Assembly: GCF_020382885.2 (NCBI RefSeq)
Contig: NC_058506.1
Span: 14,610,318 to 14,674,317, forward strand
DNA: 64,000 bases
Direction of reading: 5' to 3'
Origin: Scatophagus argus
Lineage: Eukaryota > Chordata > Actinopteri > Scatophagidae
A model generated the notes under the pieces. That model did not search any database, was not told the DNA's origin, and saw nothing but the letters and a program-made list of their open reading frames with translations. Of the stretch, positions 40,401 to 52,200 are shown in pieces. The first letter of the stretch is position 1. Every line of letters begins with the position of its first letter. The position numbers and the translations under genes were made by a program.

Positions 40401-42195
40401 GGCAGGAAAAAGTAGCATGAGAAGTGGAGTGAGTAGAGAAGGAAAGGTCTTCGTTTCCTGGATCATTCTAGGATTGCTTTATGTGTTCTTGATTATTAAT
40501 TCCCAAAACATGGTCACCTGTGACAAAATCATGTGAGTGGTAATTGCGTTGTGGTTTTCCATCTAATCTTACGTAAACAGACCCCAGAAAGGCCTGTAGA
40601 CATTAAAGTACACAAGTTGGCAAAGTTAAACAGGAAAAAAGGAAGAGACGTTGGATTGTTGTAAGCATACTAATACAAGAACTTTTTATATTAAAACAGA
40701 AAATGAGCCAAATTAAACTGTTGGCCACTTCAGCTGTTGCCTCAGGACCAGAGGTCTGGTTATGCAAGATTACACCAAACCTTGTAACCCGTATTCAACA
40801 TCAGCCCTTGCAAACACATGTTATGGGATTTAATTTTAGTATCTTTTCAAGCCTGAGGAAAGGGAACATCAAAGGGACACTCAGCTGTCTATGGGGAGGA
40901 CAGTCATTCAAGTTACATCATTTGAGTGTCTCAGTTTTTCATTGAAGACCTGTTGAACTGTTTAACAAAAAGCCTTTGCTTTGCCAACTGGGGCATGAGG
41001 ACTTTGAAAGATACCAGCTTTATCCAAGCAGAGAAGATACAATAAAAGATCCTTTAGAGTTGCATTGTGGGACATGTAGGATGCAAGGAGACTTTGGACT
41101 TGCCATTTTGTGCTCATTAAAGTGCTCATGTGTGGGTTTGCAGGTGGCCCTCATGTCTCACTCAGCCACCCTTCAAAGAGCAGAGCCTTTCTGTGGAGGA
41201 TCTCTGCTCAGTGAAATATGGGTCATCACCGCTGCCCACTGCCTGAAGCAGGCCGACATCGATAAACGAAGTTTTTTCGTCAGAGTGGGTAGGAAAAACA
41301 AATGTTTTCTGCATCTCTAACATACAGAGAGCTTCGTCTCAAAACTAACGTCATGTCATGTTTGTCTGAAGGGGCCATGTCAGTTATTTGGATATTTATT
41401 CTCAATACTCAATAACAGTTTAGCTGGATATGTCAAACCAGAACATTTCTATCCTCCTGGCAGCCATTGCCTACTGTTCATGAATAAAGAAAACAACTTG
41501 CAGATATTTGATACGTGCTTGAGATCAATAACCCAACACTGAAAATCTATTGAGCTTTTATTAAAGCTTTTTATCATTGAGTGGTAATCTAATGTATATT
41601 TCATCTTTACATAATTACATATAAACCTGTACTTCTAGGTGAGCATGATGTGAACAAGGCTGATGGTCGAGAGCGAGACCACATCGTGGCAGAGCAGCAT
41701 ATCCACTTCATGTACAATTACACAAAGTCACCCTATAACCATGATATTGCGCTACTGAAGCTCGCCAGTCCAGTGGAGCTCTCCATCCAACGACGTCCCA
41801 TCTGCCTGGGTCCCAAAGACTTCACAGAGAACCTGTTGAGGGAGTCCAGCAGTTCTCTGGTGAGTGGCTGGGGACGGTTAAAATTCCTGGGCCGTGAGGC
41901 CACCAAACTTCAGAAGCTGGAGGTCCCCTATGTGGAACGCACCCAGTGCAAACAGAGCAGCCGGGACCACATCACTCGCTTCATGTTCTGCGCTGGTTTC
42001 CAAAGTGAACTCAAGGACTCATGTCAGGGGGACAGTGGGGGGCCACATGCCACCAAGTACAAAGGCACTTGGTTCCTGACAGGCATCGTCAGCTGGGGGG
42101 AGGAGTGCGCCAAGGACGGGAAGTACGGCATCTACACTCGTGTGTCACAGTACTACCCATGGATCAGTCAGAAAACAGGGATACAAATTAACTGA
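37465..42195 (+). CDS. f9: Coagulation factor IX precursor
   Basis: This is a secreted vitamin K-dependent serine protease zymogen of the clotting cascade. Exons are 37465-37552, 38338-38510, 38619-38643, 38747-38860, 39021-39152, 39779-40200, 41144-41288 and 41639-42195, giving 551 codons plus stop. Lengths 88, 25 and 114 equal those of human F9 exons 1, 3 and 4. Signal peptide: residues 1-20, [20 protein letters not shown] propeptide ends RQRR at 48. The Gla domain (49-87) starts YNSGHLEE and has LERECREE. Two EGF domains span about 97-176. The activation peptide (about 196-303) ends QR before IVGG at 304. The trypsin domain has His350 (TAAHC), Asp402 (NHDIALL), Ser499 (GDSGGP) and S1-pocket Asp493. 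The activation peptide has about 108 residues; human has 35. Flanking fgf13 and mcf2 support F9 over factors VII and X. Confidence 0.96.
37800..38015 (-). repeat. Second, inverted copy of the repeat at 530-808
   Basis: Minus-strand text corresponding to 'aacatggtggactacgtgga' and 'gaaaacataattattatga' recalls the middle and end of the repeat near the left edge of the window. It lies in f9 intron 1 and is strongly decayed. Confidence 0.45.
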
Positions 42196-42320
42196 GAGAC
42201 AAATGGGAGTCTTGTGCAGAAAAAACGCAGCTGTCAGCCAACAAAACAGTCTCATTCGTCTAGTTTAGTCACTGAGGAAGCTTGTCTTTGAGAAGTCAAT
42301 CATGTTCATTTTGGTTCTCC

Positions 42321-42326
42321 AATAAA
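42321..42326 (+). terminator. f9: Polyadenylation signal of f9
   Basis: AATAAA lies 126 bases after the f9 stop codon, giving a short 3' UTR. Confidence 0.75.
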
Positions 42327-44768
42327 ATGTAATTAAAATATCAGATGATTTGAATGTTTCTTGAAATATTGCTAAATATCTTGTAGCCCCTTATCCGATA
42401 TTTGAAGTGAAATTGTATGCAAGAAGAAGTATTTAATGCAGTCTGGAGTAGTTTCGATCAAACAGCTGCTAGAGCAAATGTAAAATTTCCTTTTTGTGTC
42501 CCTGCTTATCCCCCATTATGAGATCTTATTAGCTCAGGCTGGAGTTGGCTGTAACTATGCCTGAATTACCAAAGACCTTTACTCTAACACTGTGAGGAAA
42601 TTTTACCAGGGCAGGAAATAATATAAAAAATGAACAAAATAATAAGTTATGTGGTTAGCAGCAACAATATAGATTTTTTTCCAATAGCCGATAATGAAGA
42701 AATCACAACAGACAGGTTGAATCAAATCAAATAACTCTGTGCTTATATTTTGGAAAATAATCATATACATAATGCATTATAATACAAGCTTTCACAATGA
42801 TTGATGATTGCAAATATTAAAAAAAAGTGCAAAATGAGCAAAAGCAGCAGACACCAGCTTAAGGTACTGTGGACAGGATAACCCAAAACCATTAACAGCT
42901 TTTGATGTTGTAGTGCAGTCGTTGTCAAGTGGATTTCACTTCAATTTAAAATGATTAAATATTATTTTTATTATACTATTAGTTTTATTGGACAGAGCTG
43001 ATTTTGACAGTGTCAACATCTGAGTGTTCGAACACAAAAATTTAGATTTTACACATTCACAGTTAGTTGACTTAAAATGCTGCCAGCAACACAAGTAATT
43101 GTATTGTAAATAAACCCTCAGCACAAACGATAGTACTTATATTACCACTTTTTTACTCTTTGTTCAAAGCTGCTTTACTGTTAATAGTGTAAAGAAAACC
43201 AGTCTGGGAAAAACCTAATTAAAATATCTAATAAATCCACAAACTAAGTGTAATAGTTCAGGTCACAGTTATACTTCTGACTATACTACTATCCAACACT
43301 AAGCCGAGTTTCCCTGTTCACTGTGAAATAGCAGTACAGGCAGAATTAAAGCGATAGTCATGTGCAGTGATTTGTCCATGCAGAGCAGCAAACAAACAGA
43401 GACGTAAAGCTCGTCTCATCTTAGTGGTAATAACAGCGGCGCAAGATTCATTTGATGGAAGAAGATGCAGAATTATTACCAATCAAAAGAATAAACAGCA
43501 ACGGACAAAGCAAAATAACAACACGCTATCACCATCAATGGCAGCGAAAGTAAAGAGCAAACCCGCAAATTAAATCAATTTTGAAATATCTGCAATTTAT
43601 GCAGCCAAGCTTGCCACACTGCCTGACGTCCACTCACTTGCAGCTGCAGTGACAGCCAATGTACAAGTCTCCCCATACAACCTTTGTCCTGTATAAGTAC
43701 TGCAGTGCTTCCACCTGACACAGATGGTTCACCTGCACGACTGACCAACAGGGCTGCATCAGTCGACGCTTTTTTTTCTCATCACTTGGTAAAGTAAGAG
43801 AAGCACTTCTGATGCCTCCATTGAAACATCCCCCCAAGGCACCTTGCACAAGAGCAAAGCTAAATAGAACTCAGCCATTATTGTGACATGTTACTGATTA
43901 CACTTGTACATTTCCTGCTATATGTTGAAAAGTATCTATGGAGTTTGGAACATCCCCAAACAAGTCAAATCCACTATTGCTGCAATGAACAAGGAGACCT
44001 GCAATTTCTTCTCTCAGTATTCCCAAGTTATTATTTGGGTGCCTTGTTGTCTTTTTTTCTTCTTTTTTCATGTGAGCGCACCTGGCAGATACTGAATACA
44101 TTATTTTGCCAACAAGACGTGGATCCACCATGGATCTTTGGCAGCTCACAAATGATGACGTACCCGGCTGCCATTGGAAAGAAAGAGGCTTTAAATTCAC
44201 TGAAAACAATGACACCACAAGCTAAAGTTGGTGTGTTACATATATATAAAAAAAAGCCACAAAATCAGCTGAGCTGTTTGGCACATGAAGAGTAATGATA
44301 TGTCGGTAGGTATATGCATGATTTCTCTAACATTTCGTAAGAAAATAGAAATGATAAAACCTGAAGTCTTAAACATAAGTCCATTCTGTCGGTATGAATG
44401 AAAGCCATCGTTCAGCGTCTTCACTTGTAAGCCAAAATAATCTACTGTATTACACTGGAAAAGACAGATAAAGAAAAAGAAGGTGCCAGTTCTGTGGGGT
44501 CCCACATATGTGCTTTGCATTGTTACAGTCTTCTGAGGTTCTTTCTGTACTTTACAGCCTTTTGAGGTCAAAGCGTCACAGCAGTTTGAAGAGTAAGAGT
44601 TGATGTGCTTCAGTCTGATGATCCGATGATCTGATGAACGTCTCAGAAGAGTCAGATTCCCCTTTTTGGTCAGGAAGTGGAGTGCATGTGTGTGTGTGCA
44701 TGTGTGTGTGTCAGTCAAAAAGGGTCAAAAACAGGTGACACACATCTATCCTCTGCTCTGATTGGCTA
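42327..44768. other. Interval between f9 and mcf2 3' ends
   Basis: AT-rich DNA with no coding exon I can support. It should include the mcf2 3' UTR, but I could not choose a polyadenylation signal: a minus-strand AATAAA near 42966 is very distant. Open frames such as 44236-44718 and 43888-44295 match nothing known. Confidence 0.45.
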
Positions 44769-46256
44769 TTAGCAGGTTTCTCCCAGAATCCTGTGCAGGT
44801 CCTCAGACAGAACACGCCCTTCTTCACCACGGCTTATGTTCCTCACCATCCTGCGATTACACATACACACACATACACACAGACGCATAAAAAGCATTGA
44901 TTTTAACACAAGTGCAGTATTTTCATCTTCAGGATTGTTTTGCATCTTAAATGTTCTGTAAATCTGAAAAAGGTAGTGGATTTTTTTTTTACCACATTCC
45001 TGACAATTCCTCATGAAGAAGCTGGATGACATCACCACAATTAAAGATGATGTCATCAGCGCTGGCCATGCTGCTTTCTACCATGACCCTGTACCTGCCC
45101 GCCACCTGGAACAGAAAAAAGACAATGCAAAAAGGTGTATTTTGACACTCTCCCACACACAGTGCTAAAGTCCAGGGAAAGATCTGGTCCTAATATGAGC
45201 CTGCCAAGTAAGAAGAGCAAGATTGTAGAGGAGGAAGGAGTGTGATGGACATTGACCATTCGCTCTCACCCTGGAGGTAGTTTGGATTAGTTTCTGTCTG
45301 CATTTGCCCTCCAAGCTGTCAGTCATCAGGTTGATGACTGAAGACAAGTCAAGCTCACCGAGGTTCAAGGCAGGACCTGTATGCTCAGTGTCAGCACTGA
45401 CTGGCTCATGTTGTGGTCTGTTATTAGCTGCTATATGTCTCAAGGTGCCCGACATATCAACAAATCATTTCTCCTGCCTCCCAACTGTGCCATGGCAGAA
45501 ACAAAATCTCACCAGGGGGGCAGGCTGATCCTCCTCGTCTGAGTCTGATATGTTGGAGAAGTCTGTGGCTGCACCCCAGTCCTCCAGGCCATCACAGATC
45601 GCCACTGAGTGGGCAGGGACAGGCCAAGCTGTATGCAACAGGACAGCTGAGACAAGAAAAAACTGCAGCACATTTTAATAAACTGATACCTCATGATCTG
45701 TGTGCATCCACTGTGAAAAAATGAAATTATCATCAGCTCATCCAGAGTTCTTGTGAAAATCGTTAAATCTGTTTATTCCAAACAAATTACAGTTTTTGCT
45801 TCAGGAAATGTAAAGATATTATCATGAAACTCTTCTGAAACTCTCAGACCTCATCTATCACATGCCATCAAAAGATTAAACGATTCTTTGTGTGGATTTT
45901 AGCATTTGTCTACATATATTTATTACATGTTTTACTTTTATGTTTTTTAAGTATCTTGTGTATCTATGTTTCTGTAGTTGCAGGACAAATTTCCTAGAGC
46001 TAGAACAATTTAAATCTTAAAGTAAAATTGAGGCTGAAGTGAGGAAAAAAATTGCGGAGTGAATCTGTATGTTGGTGACTCACTGCGGCGAGGCGAGTGA
46101 ACCACGGGGTCTGAGTGGGCGGGGCTAGTGTGTGTTGACTCCTCCCCTCCGAGCCTGTGGGAGTGGCTTGTTGCCGAGGAGCTGTGAGGAACAGGCAGAC
46201 ACGCTGAGCAGCCTCCCACCGACGCTCCGCCCCATGAAACACACATCTCTGATGCA
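44769..46256 (-). other. mcf2: mcf2 C-terminal block: acidic linker and SH3-like domain
   Basis: Exons in gene order: 46256-46084, 45646-45513, one ending at 45270, 45105-44993 and 44850-44769. The second holds GLEDWGAATDFSNISDSDEED, similar to the acidic linker of MCF2L. The last two join as an SH3-like unit: VAGRYRVMVESS, then DVIQLLHEELSGMWMVRNIS, ending LHRILGETC. The 5' edge of the middle exon is unclear: in-frame starts at 45383 or 45404 both have weak acceptors. Human MCF2 ends without an SH3 domain; MCF2L has one. Confidence 0.72.
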
Positions 46257-49200
46257 CTAAAGCGCATCACCAAGGGAACAAGACACGACCGCAACAAACA
46301 ACAAACAACAAACAACAACAACATCCACGGGGTCACCAAACAAACTCATCCACATTCTGTAAAATTAATACCGCATTCCATTAATTTCACAATCACATAT
46401 ATTTCAGCGCCTGATTTCAAAAGATGTTTGAGCTCGTAACACAAATATTAATTAAATCAGACATTGCTGCAATATATGGAAATATTACTTTGTACTGAGT
46501 AATCTGCACACATAACCAGGCCTTTACCAAACAGCATTTGCAAATAAGCCACAGTGTGGTTTAATCTGCTTCAAGTGGCGGATGGGTAGAGTGTGTTTTC
46601 TAAAATCTAATGCAGACAAAGAAAAATAAGACAACGACTAGAAAATATCTGCAAGTCGCTTTGTCTGAATACTAAAGCCTACGCATCTGTTAAATAAAGT
46701 CGAAACACTTAGATTACTTACAAATGCTCTGTAACCTGTACCTGTGTCATGTACACAGATCATTCAAAAAGTGGCAAACATTCACATTTCATCTGTTAGT
46801 AAGATGAAGCATCAAAACGATAAAAAACACAAAAATTTTATATCGTGATTATTAGAAATTTTGACAACTGAACTGAGAGTTAATGTGTCTACTTAAAGGA
46901 AAAGGCGACATGCTTTTAACCTATCAACAAAAAGACCAAAATCAACAAAGTGCTTGTTCATATATCATTTCTTTCTGACTTTGTTTGCGCACTGGTCCAT
47001 ATGAAGATGTGAGTCTTTAAAAATGGGTCACAAAAATGCAGTTTGATAATTTAAAATCTCAAACAACAGTTTAGGGGACTGTTTTCAGCCGTGGACTGAC
47101 ACACAATTGGTGCACAAGTATTAACTGGTGGTGAACAGTGTATTTGGGAGTGATGAAATCTTTTGTAGTCTTTGGACAATGGAGATGTAAGAAACAGAAG
47201 AATAAAACATATCAAGCTACATAACCATTGTTAATAGTATCAATTGATTGTTGGTTTTGATCTTATCAAAACAGAAACACATAGAATATTGCCAGCCTGA
47301 TTTTTTAAGTTCTAAAAAAAGTCAAAAAGTCAAAAACATTATTATCGTGAAGCTCAGAGGATGCAGCCATTCATCACATTTTTAACATGCACTCAGTAAA
47401 CAGAACATTGCTGACATTGTCATGCATATCTCCTACAAAAAACTCCACTTGCACACACCAACACCCTGCAAAGTTCCATTTTTGGCACAATCCAGAGAAC
47501 TCGTACTTTCTGCGATATCAGATCAGAATCAGATCAGAATTCCTTTATTAAGCCCTGGAGGGAAATTCTTGAGAAAGATCGGGAGCGTCTGTAACAGGCT
47601 GCACACGTATCGACGCATGCGCACTGCAATCGACGCATGCGCACTGCAACAACTATAAGATCTTGGTAAACCTCTAATGGTGTTCCAACAATTTTCACTG
47701 GCTTACTCTGCCAGTTATCTCCTGAGAAACATCTAACATGTACGCTCAGTGCACCTATTGGCCCATTTACTCACCCTGAGGTGTTTACATGCTTGCTTGA
47801 CCCCAGGATCAATGCCATAACACACTTAGGGACTTCTGGACCAACCTGGCTGAAGATATTTGTGCAGTGGATCTGGTCAACAGCTCTTTAAACCTCCAAA
47901 TTGGGGGCTGAATGTAGATAGCTGGCAGGTGGTGCAGAAGTTCGATGTTTACAGTCGAGTCACTGTACAGCTCTCACCGTGGTGCTGAAAGTCAGCAGTT
48001 TGGAGTTTCAGCACCATGGAAAGAATTAAAGCCAGCTGCTGGACTTGGTAATGTGGTCCTGAATACCAGTTCTCAGGGACCAAGATGATAATACATCACA
48101 TATACACATACAAACTCATTCAATAACTTCAACAGCCTGCGTACAGATAAAGATGATGCTTTGCTCGAAAAAAATAACAAGATAGGAGAGTATGTGGGTG
48201 GGTCAGATTGGAGGGAAACTTGATCATCATTTCAGAAACTGACTTTCCATCATAAGTTTAAATCAGTTTCTGAACTGAGACTGGATTAAAAGTGAGCTGA
48301 ACCACAGTGGGCCATAAGCTCACACTGATGACGGGGATGCATGCAGAGACACTCACCTGTCAGAGAGGGGGTTGTCTGAAAGTGGAAGAGAGGGAGCCTC
48401 ATCTGAAGAAGGGACAAGAGACACAAGTTGTCAAATCATCCACATAACAAACTGGATTCATTACACATCATCTTTACATAAACAAATCAAACCTGAACCC
48501 AGGTTAAACTGAACAAAACCAGGTATTTGAAAGAAATATCTAAACACAGAGGCAGCAAATAAATTATCGCAGCAATAGAAACCTTGACGCATCTTCAGCT
48601 GGTTGGTGAGAATTTTTCGAATCTCCGTCAGCCAGGCAACTTTGACCTCAAGTGTGGGCGCCTGGACAAGAGAAGCACACACAAAGCACAGCAACACACC
48701 ATAACACAAGAGAGCTGTGTGACGTAGAGACACTGTGCTGTAAAGTAGGAGCACAGAAAACAGGAGGAAAAAAGATCGAATACCTGAACGATGTACACCA
48801 CTTCTCTGCCGCTGTACCAGATTTCAAATTTCCTCACATCTCCTTTCACGTTTTCTGTGATTCCCACTGCACTCATCTACAGAAAGAGATCACATTTCAA
48901 TATAACCTGTCGTCCTTACTGAATCTACTACTAGGTTATTTTTATTAGTAACCAAGGAACAATAATATGCAGTATAATTCAACAGAGCTTCGTTGTGACA
49001 GGATTTATTCTAGCAGTTTAGTCTGCTGAATTGGATTACACTGAAGGTGGCCAATAGAGTGAGTGTTTGATATATTGTTACTCTGAGGCAGGACTTGAAG
49101 CTGTAGAAGGGCGTCCTGTCGTGAGAGTCCTCGTCTCTGCGCTTGCAGAAGAGCAGGGCGTGTTCGTAGAGGAAGAGATGTCTCTGCATGGGTTTGAACC

Positions 49201-52200
49201 TGGCCAGCTCTTTCATCCGCACCGCTGCCCTCTTATGGCTGATCCACACGCTGAAGCCCCCCTGCAGCACCACCCGGCCCAGCTGGCTGAGGTCACCCTG
49301 GGACAGAGAGGACGATAACAAAGACACATGTGAACAAACACATCACATGAACTAACTCTGTCGACATGAAAAGAAATCTATGTGTGGTTGACTCTCTTTC
49401 GAAAAGAAGCACGCAGAACAACAGAAATTTGCAATGCGATTCATGGCTATACTTCAGTGTAAGAAGGATCACACAGTTACAGTTCATGTAGCCAAACAAA
49501 TCTGCACAAACCAAATCAAGTAAAACATTTTAATATCAAATAATATTTGAACTTATCCAGGTAGTAAATATATTGTGGATAAAAGTAGAAATAATATTTT
49601 TTCATCATTTTTTATTTTATGGACATATCAAATCAAAAGATTAAAAACATCCTGCATTGTAGTCAGAGCAGACAAAGTGACGAAAGCGTCGGATGGACCG
49701 TTTTACATTACAGCCTAAATTAGCGACACGATGGTCCACTCTGTCGTCTTTACTGATATGCCTGCTTGGTACCTGATATCCAGTGATGGCTATCTGATGC
49801 ATGGAGTCGTTGACAGACTTCAGAAGCTCCAGCATGGAGTCCAGGGCCTCCTGGAGTTCACAGCGGTATCTCTCCTCGGTACAGTGTTTCAACAGCTCCT
49901 GAACACACAGATACAGATCAGAGTTCTTTCAGTTTATCACATCAAGTCTAACTTGATTTTAGCCCACGTGTACGTCTGTGTGCACAAATCAGTTTAGTCT
50001 GGATAACAATTTCAGCCTGTGTCTGCTTTGCTTTTCATTTTTTCACCAAAGACAGCAAAACTTTGGTAAAGTTACTGTAAAAATAACCCTTTTCCTAACA
50101 GAAAAAAAATCTTTTCGACAGGCATGTTGCATCTATACAAGACTCTCCATCACTGACTGGCTCAGATGTACAGAACCTTGAGAAGCAGCTGGTACTTGGT
50201 GAGGCGTTGGACCGGTTTCAGGAGATAAGAGTCCAGACCCAGCTTGTGGTCCAGCTTCTTCTGGCACTCCTGGAGAAAAAGAGGGAGATCCATCATAGAC
50301 AGAGTCAGAAAAACATGATTCCGTTCTGAAAATGAGAAAAACAAACAGCTTTATAAGCAAATATCTCCTATCAACTCTAATCCAAATGACTTTCACACCA
50401 TCGAATGAGACAAGACAAAATATGTGAATACCTGAAAGAAGGGCGAATCAGAGCACTGTCTCCATAGCAACTCAGAGCGAGGTTTGTTTTGGCAGTAACG
50501 CTCATACACCTGGAACTTCTCTTTCTGCTCAATCACACACACACACACACACACACGCACAAATGTACGCTTAAAAATGTTCTGTCACATCACTTCACAT
50601 GAAATTCTGGTGTTTCTTGTCATGTTTCCTCACCCGCTGCAGGAAACAAGCCCCCACCCTCTCTGGGGTCTCCAGGCAACCCTGCAGATCTTGGAGGAAG
50701 ATCCTGGTGAGGAAAATGAACGGAAGTTGGATTGGCGTGCAAAGAGGGTGAGACAAGGACAACTCTGTGCCAGTGTGTTGGCTCGGTGTGTGTGTGCGTG
50801 TGTGTACATGTGTGTTCGTGTGTCTTGCCTGCTGTGGAACTGGTAGATCTCTGGCATGTTGCCAAACAGAACGTCTTTCTGGCTGCGTAGAGCTGAAGGA
50901 AGAAGATTAGACATGGACGGGTCCTCCATTTCTGCTCTGTAGCCCTGATAAGTGGGGAAGAGAGGAGAGGAGAGAAAGGAAGAGTAAGGAGAAGAAGAAA
51001 GGTCAGAGAAGAAAGGGGAGGAGTGAGGAGAGGAGAGCACATAAAGAGCAAATAGGAGAGGAAAACCTGATAGACAGAAAAAAGGAAATAAGTAATAGCT
51101 TTAAATAATATCTTTTGCTGCACTTCTCCTTCTGCTAACAGCCTCCACTGTTCTGCCACATAAACTAACAAAAGCAAAATGCCATCGAAACAATCTAAAG
51201 TAAACTCACCAGAAGCACAGACAGCAGCTCATCCACATAGACCCTCTCTGTAGCGATGAGTTCCTTTATAATGTGGCTAAATGGAGAGCGAATGAGAGTA
51301 AAAAAGATTTTAAAAAATTAATGCAATGCCAAACAAAAGACCTGATGTCAATGTGCGCACTATGACCTTGACCCCACATGCACATACAGCTGAAGGCTAA
51401 TAGCAGCTTTAGGTCAAGGATGATGTGTGACAAGTCAAAGGTGACGCACCGTGTGACCTGCTCTGGATTGTCTTCTGCCTCTGACTCTGTGTCCGTGGTG
51501 GGGCCATACAGGGAACTTCGGTTGCCTTGGAAATCATGCATTACCTCAATCTGACAAAAACAAATATAACACATGTATGGAGCCTTGGACAAATTTGTTC
51601 TGGCAAGGTTCTGACATATTTCAATCACTGTGATGGCCAAAGTCAGAAGGACTCATCCTCTGGCAAACATGACCGTCTCTGCAAAATGTCATGGCAATTC
51701 ATTCATGGACTGACCACCACTGCTTTCCATATAGCCACTAAGCGCACACCTTGGGTTGGCAGTTGTTCCTCCTTGTGGCTCTCTTGCCAGGAAGCAGGTC
51801 GAAGGAGAACTTGGAGTTCAGCACATTAAAGTCAACACCTGTGGAGCGAATCGCACAAACACACAAATTCGACTGGTGATGACAGAACACAGACGAATTA
51901 CACAACACAGCGAAAGAAACACTGAGCCAAAAGTCAAACGCCATGAGAAGGGAGAGCAGGAAACGAGACTCGTGGAAGCAGGGCTTAGATAGAGAATGAA
52001 GCACGCGGATTTATTCTGCACCCAGTGTCACAATCTTCTGTAAAATTCTGCAAAACTGCACAGAAATCTGATTTATTTTCTCGAGAAAAGAAAAGAAAAG
52101 AGGATCAGTGTGAAGAATAGAGGCCGTCAGAGGGGGAGGTCGTACCGTGTTTGGGTGAGAAGAGGGGTGACTTGCAGCGCTGTGAGGTCTGGTCGGGTTC

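Noticed and set aside
43888..44718. Opposing open frames between f9 and mcf2
   Set aside because: No resemblance to known proteins, AT-rich, no splice or start context; likely chance frames in intergenic or 3' UTR DNA.
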